A stretch of 42,724 nt of DNA from Variovorax soli NBRC 106424 (GTDB lineage Bacteria > Pseudomonadota > Gammaproteobacteria > Burkholderiales > Burkholderiaceae_C), in NCBI RefSeq assembly GCF_001591385.1, contig NZ_BCUU01000042.1, forward strand, positions 1 to 42,724. The letters are read 5' to 3'. A program made the translations under genes and the position numbers. A model generated the notes under the pieces. That model worked only from the letters and a program-made list of their open reading frames with translations, did not search any database and was not told the DNA's origin. The first letter of the stretch is position 1. Each line of letters opens with the position of its first letter. Shown here in pieces: positions 16,207 through 23,752 of this stretch.

Positions 16207-16254
16207 CGGTGTAACGAAGCACCGCTTTGGTGAAGGAGGTGCGGCATACGCACC
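16207..16254 (+). promoter_or_regulatory. Possible ANTAR-type leader hairpins before the NNP transporter
   Basis: First hairpin 16207-16224: CGGTGT, loop AACGAA, GCACCG, with the innermost pair U-G. The six-base loop has A1 and G4 and begins two bases after the predicted start, like P1 of the nrtA leader. A second hairpin 16238-16254 (GGTGCG, GCATA, CGCACC) follows after 13 nt, close to the 14-nt linker at nrtA, but its loop lacks the A1/G4 pattern. Further GC hairpins lie at 16259-16276, 16291-16308 and 16326-16366. None has a T-run, so no intrinsic terminator is visible. Confidence 0.42.
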
Positions 16255-16386
16255 CCGGCCTGCGCAGCCGCGCAGGGCACACCGACCCGCCCGGGCGCTC
16301 GCTCCCGGTGCGCCCCCTCCCACACTGCCAGGCGCATCGGCCTTCCGTTTGGCCGGGGCCCTGGCATTCCGTCGCACTGAAAAGCC

Positions 16387-17628
16387 ATGACCAGCTTCAA
16401 GTACTTTCTGAAATCGGGCCACGGGCCCACCCTGTTCGCAGCCTTCCTGTACTTCGCGTTCTCGTGCTGCATCTGGGTGCTCAACGGCGCCATGGCGCCC
16501 TTCATTGGCGAAAGCTTCGACCTCACGCCGGCGCAGAAGGGCCTGATGCTGTCGGTGCCGATCATTGCCGGCGCGCTCATGCGCTTTCCGCTGGGCGTGC
16601 TGTCGCAATACATCGGGCGCAAGAACGCCACGCTGGTCGAGATGGGCCTGATCGCGGTGGCCATGCTCTTCGGATTTTTCATGGTCGACAGCTTCAACGG
16701 GCTGCTGGCCATGGGCGTGCTGCTGGGTATTGCTGGCGCCAGCTTCGGCGTGGCGCTGTCGCTGGGCGCGGGCTGGTTTCCGCCGCAGCACAAGGGGCTG
16801 GCCATGGGCCTGGTCGGCGCCGGCAACGTCGGCACGGCAGTGTCCGTGCTGGTGGCGCCGCCCCTCGCGCAATGGCTGGGCTGGCAGAGCGTCTACGCGG
16901 TGGCCGCCTGCGCCATCCTGGTGCCGATGCTCGTCATGGTGATGTTCGCGAAGGAACCGCCCGACGTGGACACCCACGCCGGCCTGCGCGAGCACGTCGC
17001 CTGCCTGTTCGAGAAGGACGGCTGGGTGTTCAGCCTGATCTACGGCGTGACCTTCGGCGGCTTCATCGGCCTGACCACCTTCCTGCCCTCCTACTACTAC
17101 GAGCAATTCGGCGTGAGCAAGGTGCAGGCGGGCCAGCTGACCATGCTGGCGGCCTTCATGGGCGCAGCGGTGCGTGTTTTCGGCGGCTGGATCTCCGACC
17201 GCTGGGGCGGGGTGAACGCACTGACGCTGGTGCTGATGGTGGTGGCCGCGGCGCTGGGTCTGGTGGGCCTGGCCTCGTCGTCGCTGGTCGTCACCACGCT
17301 GCTGCTTGTCGTGTGCTTCGCGGCACTGGGCGCTGGCAACGGCGCACTATTCCAGCTGGTGCCGCTGCGCTGGCCCGCGAGCACGGCGGTGGCCGGTTCC
17401 ATGATCGGCGAGATCGGCGCGCTGGGCGGCGGACTGGTGCCCAATGCCATGGGTCTTTCGAAGCAGTACCTGGGCAGCTATGCCTGGGGCTTTGTCTTCT
17501 TCGCACTGCTGGCCCTGATCATGCTCGGCGTGATGCGCGTCATGCAGGTCCGCTGGACCCGCACGTGGGCGGAAAAGGGCGGACGCGCACGCATGGCGGC
17601 CGACGGCGTGGCCGCCGCACGCGCCTGA
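16387..17628 (+). CDS. NNP-family nitrate/nitrite transporter (NarK/NasA type, MFS)
   Basis: A 413-residue major facilitator with about 12 hydrophobic segments. The two substrate-binding arginines of the nitrate/nitrite porter family are present: R66 in ALMRFPLG and R263 in AAVRVFGGW. The glycine-rich nitrate signatures appear as VGAGNVGTAVS (143-153) and ALGAGNGALFQLVP, with GALGGGLVPNAMG later. It is a single porter without a fused second domain. It heads the run of plus-strand genes that includes the nitrate reductase, so an assimilatory uptake role is most likely. It thus duplicates the function of the ABC transporter. The Shine-Dalgarno is weak (GAAAAG). Confidence 0.92.
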   Translation: MTSFKYFLKSGHGPTLFAAFLYFAFSCCIWVLNGAMAPFIGESFDLTPAQKGLMLSVPIIAGALMRFPLGVLSQYIGRKNATLVEMGLIAVAMLFGFFMVDSFNGLLAMGVLLGIAGASFGVALSLGAGWFPPQHKGLAMGLVGAGNVGTAVSVLVAPPLAQWLGWQSVYAVAACAILVPMLVMVMFAKEPPDVDTHAGLREHVACLFEKDGWVFSLIYGVTFGGFIGLTTFLPSYYYEQFGVSKVQAGQLTMLAAFMGAAVRVFGGWISDRWGGVNALTLVLMVVAAALGLVGLASSSLVVTTLLLVVCFAALGAGNGALFQLVPLRWPASTAVAGSMIGEIGALGGGLVPNAMGLSKQYLGSYAWGFVFFALLALIMLGVMRVMQVRWTRTWAEKGGRARMAADGVAAARA

Positions 17629-17660
17629 GCGCGACAGGCTCCATTGCACAGGTGTTGCCC

Positions 17661-18893
17661 ATGAAAAAGCTCAAGCTCGTACTGATCGGCAACGGCATGG
17701 CCGGCGTGCGCACGATCGAAGAGCTGCTGAAGATCGCGCCGGACCTCTACGACATCACCGTCTTCGGCGCCGAGCCGCATCCCAACTACAACCGGATCAT
17801 GCTGTCGCCGGTGCTGGCGGGCGAGCAGACGATCGACGAGATCGTGCTCAACAGCTGGGCCTGGTACACGCAAAACGGCATCACCCTGCATGCCGGCAAG
17901 AAGGTGGTGGAGGTGGACCGGATCCGGCGCGTCGTGCGCGCCGTGGATGCCAAGGGCGAGATCACCGAGGCCGGATACGACCGGCTGCTGGTCTGCACCG
18001 GTTCCAACCCGTTCATGCTGCCGGTGCCCGGCAACCAACTCGCGGGCGTGATTGCCTACCGCGACATTGCCGACACCGATTACATGATCGACGCCGCCCG
18101 CACGCACAGGAACGCGGTGGTCATCGGCGGCGGTCTGCTGGGCCTGGAAGCGGCCAATGGCCTGGCGCTGCGCGGTATGAACGTGACCGTCGTGCACGCC
18201 TGCGACTGGCTGATGGAGCGCCAGCTCGACGGCACCGCCGGCAGGCTGCTGCAGCAGACGCTGGAAGAGCGCGGCCTGCACTTCATGCTCGGCGCGCAGA
18301 CACAGGCGCTGCTGGGCAACGAGGCCGGGCGCGTGCGCGCCATCCGCTTCAAGGACGGCACCGAATTGCCAGCCGACCTGGTGGTGATGGCCGTGGGCAT
18401 CCGCCCCAACATCGAACTGGCCCAGCAGATGCACCTGCACTGCGAGCGCGGCATCGTGGTGAACGACACCATGCAGACGGTGACCGACGCGCGCATCTAC
18501 TCGGTGGGCGAATGCGCGCAGCACCGCGGCGTGGCCTACGGACTGGTGGCGCCCTTGTTCGAGCAGGCCAAGGTGGCGGCCAACCACCTGGCCCAGTTCG
18601 GCACCGGCCGCTACGCGGGTTCGCTGACTTCCACCAAGCTCAAGGTCACCGGCATCGACCTGTTCAGCGCCGGCGAGTTCATGGGTGGCGAAGGCTGCGA
18701 GGAGATCGTGATGAACGACCCCTTCGGCGGCGTCTACAAGAAGCTGGTGATCAAGGACGACAAGCTGGTGGGCGCCTGCCTGTACGGCGACACGATGGAC
18801 GGCAGCTGGTACTTCAGGCTGCTGTGCGAAGGCAGCGATGTGAGCGGCATCCGCGACAGGCTGATGTTCGGTGAAGCGGACCTCCATGGCTGA
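17661..18893 (+). CDS. FAD/NAD(P)-dependent electron-transfer subunit of assimilatory nitrate reductase (NirB N-terminal-like)
   Basis: A 410-residue flavoprotein of the NirB/NasB/NasC N-terminal type. The FAD-binding loop is LVLIGNGMAGVRTIEELL, followed by HPNYNRIMLSPVLAGEQ, which is characteristic of NirB. The NAD(P) loop is AVVIGGGLLGLEAANGLAL. GEFMGGEGCEEIVMND in the C-terminal region also matches NirB-like reductases. No [2Fe-2S] BFD domain is present; that domain is at the end of the next gene instead. The product probably passes electrons from NAD(P)H to the molybdenum subunit. Its last 8 bases overlap the start of the nitrate reductase gene, implying translational coupling. Naming differs between organisms, so no symbol is given. 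Confidence 0.87.
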   Translation: MKKLKLVLIGNGMAGVRTIEELLKIAPDLYDITVFGAEPHPNYNRIMLSPVLAGEQTIDEIVLNSWAWYTQNGITLHAGKKVVEVDRIRRVVRAVDAKGEITEAGYDRLLVCTGSNPFMLPVPGNQLAGVIAYRDIADTDYMIDAARTHRNAVVIGGGLLGLEAANGLALRGMNVTVVHACDWLMERQLDGTAGRLLQQTLEERGLHFMLGAQTQALLGNEAGRVRAIRFKDGTELPADLVVMAVGIRPNIELAQQMHLHCERGIVVNDTMQTVTDARIYSVGECAQHRGVAYGLVAPLFEQAKVAANHLAQFGTGRYAGSLTSTKLKVTGIDLFSAGEFMGGEGCEEIVMNDPFGGVYKKLVIKDDKLVGACLYGDTMDGSWYFRLLCEGSDVSGIRDRLMFGEADLHG

Positions 18894-21756
18894 AACCAGA
18901 TCCACCTGCCCTTACTGCGGCGTCGGCTGCGGTGTGATCATCGAATCCGACGGCGCGCAGATCATCGGCGTTCGCGGCGACCCCGAGCACCCGGCCAACT
19001 TCGGCCGCCTGTGCACCAAGGGCTCCACGTTGCACCTGACGGCGGCCGCGGAAGTCACGCGGCAGGCGCGGCTCCTGCAGCCCATGCAACGACTGGAGCG
19101 CGGCGGCGAGCCGCGGCGCATCAGCTGGGACGGCGCACTGGACATGGCTGCGTCGAAGTTCGCACGCATCATCGGCCAGCATGGTCCCGACGCCGTGGGC
19201 TTCTACGTGTCGGGCCAATTGCTGACCGAGGACTACTACGTCTTCAACAAGCTGGCCAAGGGCCTGATTGGCACCAACAACATCGACACCAATTCGCGCC
19301 TGTGCATGAGCAGCGCGGTCGCCGGCTACAAGAAGACGCTGGGCGCCGACGCCCCGCCCGCCTGCTACGAGGACTTCGACCATGCGCAGTGCCTGTTCTT
19401 CGTGGGCAGTAACGCGGCCTGGGCACATCCGATTCTTTTCCGGCGCATCGAGGACGCCAAGCGCGCCAACCCCGCGATGAAGATCGTGGTGGCCGACCCG
19501 CGGCGCACCGACACAGCGGAGATCGCCGACCTGTTCCTGCCCATCCAGCCCGGTAGTGACGTCATGCTGTTCCACGGCATGCTGCACCTGATGCTGCGCA
19601 AGGGCTGGACGCGGCCGGACTACATCGCCGCCCACACCAGCGGCTTCGATGCGCTCGAGGCCACGGTGCGCGACTGCACGCCGGACAAGGTGGCGGCGAT
19701 CTGCGGCATCTCCGAAGACGACCTGCTGCAAGCGGCACGCCTGTTCGCCACCTCCGCGGCCACGCTCAGCCTGTACTGCCAGGGCCTGAACCAGTCGTCC
19801 AGCGGCACCGCCAAGAACACCGCACTCATCAACCTGCACCTGGCCACGGCACAGATCGGCAAGCCCGGCGCCGGCCCCTTCTCCCTGACCGGGCAGCCCA
19901 ACGCGATGGGCGGGCGCGAAGTGGGCGGGCTGGCCAACCTGCTCTCGGCGCACCGCGATCTGGCCAATGCGCAGCACCGCGCCGAGGTGGCTGCGCTGTG
20001 GGGCGTGCCGCAGGTGCCCGACAAGCCGGGCAAGACGGCGGTGGAAATGTTCCAGGCCGCCGCCGACGGCGAGATCCGTGCCTTGTGGATCGCCTGCACC
20101 AACCCTGCGCAATCGATGCCCGACCAGCGCACGGTGCGCCGGGCGCTGGAGCGCTGCGAGCTGGTGGTCGTGCAGGAAGCTTTCGCCACCACCGCCACCT
20201 GCGCCTACGCCGACCTGCTGCTGCCCGCCACCACCTGGGGCGAGAAGACCGGCACCGTGACCAACAGCGAGCGCCGCATCTCGCGCGTGCGGCCCGCCGT
20301 GCCGCCCCCCGGCGCGGCGCGGCACGACTGGTCCATCGCCGGCGATTTCGCGCGCCGGCTGGAGGCGCTGCTGCCTGTCCACGGGGCGCGCCCTTCTCTC
20401 TTTCCGTATGCGCCGGACAGCGAGCCTGGTGCCGAGGCCATCTGGAACGAGCACCGCGAATCGACGCGGGGGCGCGATCTGGACATCACGGGCCTTTCCT
20501 GGTCCATGCTCGACACCGACGGCCCGCAGCAATGGCCGTGTCCCTCGGACCGTGCCGCCGGCGTCTATGGCAACCCGAGCGCATCGCGGCGCCAGATCGG
20601 CAAGACGCGGCTCTACGAAGACGGCGTGTTTGCCACGCCGGACGGCCGCGCCCGTTTCGTGGCCGCGCCCTACCAGCCCACCGCCGAGCAGCGTGAGCCG
20701 CGCTACCCCTTCTCGCTCAACACGGGTCGCCTGCGCGACCAGTGGCACGGCATGAGCCGCACCGGCACGCTCGGTCGCCTGTTCGGCCATGTGGCCGAGC
20801 CGGCTGTGCAGCTGCATCCGCACGACATGGCGCAGCGCGACCTGAAGGACGGCGACCTGGTCTACCTCACCTCGCGCCGCGGCAGCATCGTGATGCCCGC
20901 GCAGGCCAGCGAAGACATGGGCCGCAGCCAGACTTTTGTCGCCATGCACTGGGGCGGCGAGTACTTGAGCGGACGGTCGTCCACCGGCGACACGCTGGCC
21001 GGCATCAACGCCCTGACCACGCCGGCCTTCTGCCCCGACTCGAAGCAGCCCGAGCTCAAGCACACGGCGGTGAAAGTGCTGAAGGCAGAACTGCCGTGGG
21101 GATTGCTGGCCATGGCCTGGCTGCCGGCCGACCGTGCCTTGCAGGCGCTGCAGTCGGCGCGGGCACTGATGAAGGAATTTCCGTTTGCCAGCTGCGTGCC
21201 CTTCAGCGCGGGCGGCGCGCTGTCGCCGGAAGGCGACCCGGAGCGCAGCGGCGTGCTGTTTCGTGCCGCCGGCCATGACCCGGCGCCGGACGCACTGCTG
21301 GCGCACATGGAGAAGCTGCTCGGCCTGGATGCCGTGGACTCGCTGCGCTACGTCGATGCCCGGCACGGCCAGCGCCGCACCGCGCGGCTCGTGCGCGCCG
21401 GCAGCGATGCGCATCTCGAAGCCGTTTTGCTCGGCGGCGACACGCGCGCAGAAGCCTGGATCAAGCCGCTGCTGCAGCAAGGCCTGCCGGCCCAGGCGCT
21501 CGGCCGCCAGCTGCTGCGTCCCGGCGCCACCGCGCCGGCGGGCGTCAGTTCCAGGGGCAAGGTGGTGTGCAGCTGCTTCGGAGTGAGCGAAAGCACCATT
21601 GACTGTGCTCTGCGCGAATCCGTCGGCAGCGAAGCCGAGCGGCTCGCCGCGCTGCAAGGCCGCCTGCGCTGCGGCACCAACTGCGGCTCGTGTGTGCCCG
21701 AACTCAAGCGAATGGTGCGCGCGGCGGTGACATCCCGCGAGACCGTGGGGGCATAA
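18886..21756 (+). CDS. nasA: Assimilatory nitrate reductase catalytic subunit with C-terminal [2Fe-2S] domain
   Basis: A 956-residue molybdopterin-guanine-dinucleotide enzyme of the NasA/NarB family that reduces nitrate to nitrite in the cytoplasm. The N-terminal [4Fe-4S] cysteines are C8, C11, C15 and C43. The molybdenum ligand is probably C140 in NSRLCMSSAVAGYKK. The cofactor-binding domain near the end has LNTGRLRDQWHGMSRTG. The last 60 residues form a BFD-like [2Fe-2S] module with C895-x-C897 and C933-x2-C936, as in Klebsiella NasA. No Tat signal, consistent with cytoplasmic assimilation. The ATG at 18886 is preferred over a GTG five codons earlier. Cofactor completion would need Mog, encoded at 29399. 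Confidence 0.95.
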   Translation: MAETRSTCPYCGVGCGVIIESDGAQIIGVRGDPEHPANFGRLCTKGSTLHLTAAAEVTRQARLLQPMQRLERGGEPRRISWDGALDMAASKFARIIGQHGPDAVGFYVSGQLLTEDYYVFNKLAKGLIGTNNIDTNSRLCMSSAVAGYKKTLGADAPPACYEDFDHAQCLFFVGSNAAWAHPILFRRIEDAKRANPAMKIVVADPRRTDTAEIADLFLPIQPGSDVMLFHGMLHLMLRKGWTRPDYIAAHTSGFDALEATVRDCTPDKVAAICGISEDDLLQAARLFATSAATLSLYCQGLNQSSSGTAKNTALINLHLATAQIGKPGAGPFSLTGQPNAMGGREVGGLANLLSAHRDLANAQHRAEVAALWGVPQVPDKPGKTAVEMFQAAADGEIRALWIACTNPAQSMPDQRTVRRALERCELVVVQEAFATTATCAYADLLLPATTWGEKTGTVTNSERRISRVRPAVPPPGAARHDWSIAGDFARRLEALLPVHGARPSLFPYAPDSEPGAEAIWNEHRESTRGRDLDITGLSWSMLDTDGPQQWPCPSDRAAGVYGNPSASRRQIGKTRLYEDGVFATPDGRARFVAAPYQPTAEQREPRYPFSLNTGRLRDQWHGMSRTGTLGRLFGHVAEPAVQLHPHDMAQRDLKDGDLVYLTSRRGSIVMPAQASEDMGRSQTFVAMHWGGEYLSGRSSTGDTLAGINALTTPAFCPDSKQPELKHTAVKVLKAELPWGLLAMAWLPADRALQALQSARALMKEFPFASCVPFSAGGALSPEGDPERSGVLFRAAGHDPAPDALLAHMEKLLGLDAVDSLRYVDARHGQRRTARLVRAGSDAHLEAVLLGGDTRAEAWIKPLLQQGLPAQALGRQLLRPGATAPAGVSSRGKVVCSCFGVSESTIDCALRESVGSEAERLAALQGRLRCGTNCGSCVPELKRMVRAAVTSRETVGA

Positions 21757-21770
21757 GGACCCGCCCGATT

Positions 21771-21786
21771 TGGCATAAGCCTTGCG
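21771..21786 (+). promoter_or_regulatory. Candidate sigma-54 promoter of ybiB-cobA
   Basis: TGGCATAAGCCTTGCG has GG (21772-21773), ten bases, GC (21784-21785), and a perfect TGGCA and TTGC. Deviations are CG-to-TA after TGGCA and the final base. It lies in the 56-bp gap after the nitrate reductase stop. The predicted start at about 21797 would leave a 16-nt leader. Confidence 0.55.
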
Positions 21787-21812
21787 GGACAATCGAGGGC
21801 CAATCACCCACC

Positions 21813-22787
21813 ATGAGCATCAGCCACTACATCAAGGAAATCGGGCGCGGCGCACGCGGCGCCCGGCCGCTGTCGCGCGAGCAGGCCCAAGACCTGTTCG
21901 GCCAGGTGCTGGACGGCCGGGTGACCGACCTCGAAGTGGGCGCCTTCTGCCTGGCGATGCGCATCAAGGGCGAAACACCCGAGGAGATGGCCGGCTTTCT
22001 CGATGCGACGCACGAACGCCTGACCCGTTTTCACACCCCGGATGGCCAGCTGCCGCTCATCGTGATTCCCAGCTACAACGGCGCGCGCAAGCTGCCGGTG
22101 CTCACGCCGCTGCTGGCCTTGCTTCTCGCGCGTGAAGGCTTGCCGGTGCTGCTGCACGGCACCCAGACCGAGGCGCGCCGCGTCACATCAGCCTCGCTGC
22201 TCGAAGCCATGGGCATGGCTGCGCTGGCTTCCGTGCGCGAAGTGAAGGAAGGCGAAGTTGCCCACGTCAGCACGCAGTTGCTGTGCCCCGGCCTCAAGCG
22301 CCTGCTGGATGTGCGCCAGGTGGTCGGCCTGCGCAATCCCGCCCACAGCGTGGTCAAGCTCCTGCTGCCGGCCGATGGCGACCGGCAATTGCTCATCAGC
22401 AGCTACACGCACCCCGCCTACGCCGAGTCGATGGCCGAGACTTTTGCGCTGACGCGGACCAACGCCCTGCTCTCTCGCGGCCTCGAAGGCGAGAGCGTCG
22501 CGGACCCGCGACGCACCGCGCAGGTGGACGGCTTCGTGCAAGGCCGGCGCATCGAGCTGCAAGCACAGGCGCCCGGCACGCTGGACGGAGTGCCGGGTCT
22601 GCCGGACGGCATCGATCTGCCATCCACCGTCGACTACACCCGCCGCGTACTCGATGGCCAATTGCCGGCGCCGGATGCCATCTCGCGCCAGGTCGAACAC
22701 GTGCTGCGGCTGGTCCAGCTGCTGGACACAAAGCCGCAGGACCTGGACGCCCACGCCACCACGACACCTCTCGCCAGGGCAGCATGA
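21813..22787 (+). CDS. ybiB: YbiB-like DNA-binding protein, TrpD2 family
   Basis: A 324-residue homologue of the glycosyltransferase-III fold of anthranilate phosphoribosyltransferase. Typical YbiB features are the MSISHYIKEIGRGARGARPL start, the helical N-domain (EVGAFCLAMRIKGETPEEMAGF), and LPVLLHGTQTEARRVTSASL. The GTGG phosphoribosyl-binding loop of true TrpD is replaced (YNGARKLPVLTPLLA), so enzymatic PRPP transfer is unlikely. E. coli YbiB binds nucleic acid. Its placement beside nitrate-assimilation genes recurs in betaproteobacteria, but its role there is unknown. The start lacks an obvious ribosome-binding site. Its stop overlaps the cobA ATG. Confidence 0.88.
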   Translation: MSISHYIKEIGRGARGARPLSREQAQDLFGQVLDGRVTDLEVGAFCLAMRIKGETPEEMAGFLDATHERLTRFHTPDGQLPLIVIPSYNGARKLPVLTPLLALLLAREGLPVLLHGTQTEARRVTSASLLEAMGMAALASVREVKEGEVAHVSTQLLCPGLKRLLDVRQVVGLRNPAHSVVKLLLPADGDRQLLISSYTHPAYAESMAETFALTRTNALLSRGLEGESVADPRRTAQVDGFVQGRRIELQAQAPGTLDGVPGLPDGIDLPSTVDYTRRVLDGQLPAPDAISRQVEHVLRLVQLLDTKPQDLDAHATTTPLARAA

Positions 22788-23581
22788 CGATGAATCACCT
22801 CACCTCCATTCAAGGCACCTGCACGCTGGTCGGCGCCGGCCCCGGCGATCCGGACCTGCTCACCTTCAAGGCCGCCAAGGCGATCCAGGCCGCCACCGTG
22901 ATCCTGGTCGACGACCTGGTCAACGACGAGGTGCTGTCGCACGCCCGGCCCGATGCGCGCATCGTCTACGTGGGCAAGCGCGGCGGCTGCAAGAGCACGC
23001 CCCAGGCCTTCATCGAGAAGCTCATGATCACCGCGGTGCGCGAAGGCGAACACGTGGTGCGCCTCAAGGGCGGCGACCCCTTTATCTTCGGGCGCGGCGG
23101 CGAAGAGGTGGAGCACCTGCGCGAGGCGGGCATCGAGGCGCAGGTGGTCAACGGCATCACCTCGGGCCTCGCGGCCGTCACATCGCTGCAGGTGCCGCTG
23201 ACGCACCGCGACCGCGCACAGGGCGTGGTCTTCGTCACCGGCCATGCCAAGACCGGCCACGGCGCCACCGAGCATCCCACCGACTGGAAGAAGCTGGCTG
23301 CTGCGGCGCACGAGGCGCGCCTGACGCTGGTGATCTACATGGGCGTGTCCGGCGCGACCCACATCCAGCAGGGCCTGCTGGAGGGGCTGCCGGGCAAGAC
23401 GCCCGTGGCCATCATCCAGGACGCCACCCTGCCCACGCAGCGCCATGTGCTGAGCACGCTGGCGCGCATGCACGAGGCGCTGGCCGACTCGGGCATCGGC
23501 AGCCCGGCCATCATCGTGGTGGGCGACGTGCTCAAGGGCGCTGCGGCCGCAGGCCTGGAAGCCCAACGCTTCGGCACCTGA
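22784..23581 (+). CDS. cobA: Uroporphyrinogen-III C-methyltransferase (SUMT)
   Basis: Makes precorrin-2 from uroporphyrinogen III by two SAM-dependent methylations, the first step to sirohaem and cobalamin. The 265 residues hold the P-loop-like VGAGPGDPDLLTFKA at the N-terminus, and KRGGCKSTPQAFIEKLM, RLKGGDPFIFGRGGEEVEHL and GITSGLAAVTSLQVPLTHRD in order, all classic SUMT motifs. It is a stand-alone methyltransferase without the dehydrogenase/ferrochelatase part of CysG. Translational coupling to ybiB (ATGA). In this island it should supply sirohaem for nitrite reductase, which is not encoded here. A second ATG two codons later is possible. Confidence 0.94.
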   Translation: MTMNHLTSIQGTCTLVGAGPGDPDLLTFKAAKAIQAATVILVDDLVNDEVLSHARPDARIVYVGKRGGCKSTPQAFIEKLMITAVREGEHVVRLKGGDPFIFGRGGEEVEHLREAGIEAQVVNGITSGLAAVTSLQVPLTHRDRAQGVVFVTGHAKTGHGATEHPTDWKKLAAAAHEARLTLVIYMGVSGATHIQQGLLEGLPGKTPVAIIQDATLPTQRHVLSTLARMHEALADSGIGSPAIIVVGDVLKGAAAAGLEAQRFGT

Positions 23582-23591
23582 CGCGACTTCC

Positions 23592-23691
23592 CCCTTCCCC
23601 CGCCGGGGGAAGGCCGGGATGGGGGCACACACCGCATCGCTATCGAGCGCCGCGCCGGCCCCCACCCCAACCCTCCCCCAGCGGGGGAGGG
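23592..23691. repeat. Inverted pair of GC-rich palindromic repeats
   Basis: Copy 1 at 23592-23626 contains CTTCCCCC-GCC-GGGGGAAG followed by GGGATGGGGGC. Copy 2 at 23658-23691 is a diverged copy in inverse orientation, with CTCCCCC-AGC-GGGGGAG. Each is itself palindromic. They fill most of the 171-bp gap between cobA and the FAD oxidoreductase. This looks like a REP-type interspersed doublet and may also act as a terminator or mRNA stabiliser. Confidence 0.6.
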
Positions 23692-23752
23692 AGCAAAGCA
23701 GGGCCGCCCTAGAATGCTCGGCCTCCAAAGCATCGGCGGCGAATCAGCAAAC

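Noticed and set aside
16218..16234. An NtrC site for the NNP transporter
   Set aside because: It matches 11 of 14 positions but lies downstream of the predicted start and overlaps the hairpin at 16207-16224, so it was not entered as a separate feature.
16326..16366. An intrinsic terminator in the leader of the NNP transporter
   Set aside because: The stem TGCCAGG/CCTGGCA with an inner CGGCC/GGCCG is stable, but there is no T-run after it.
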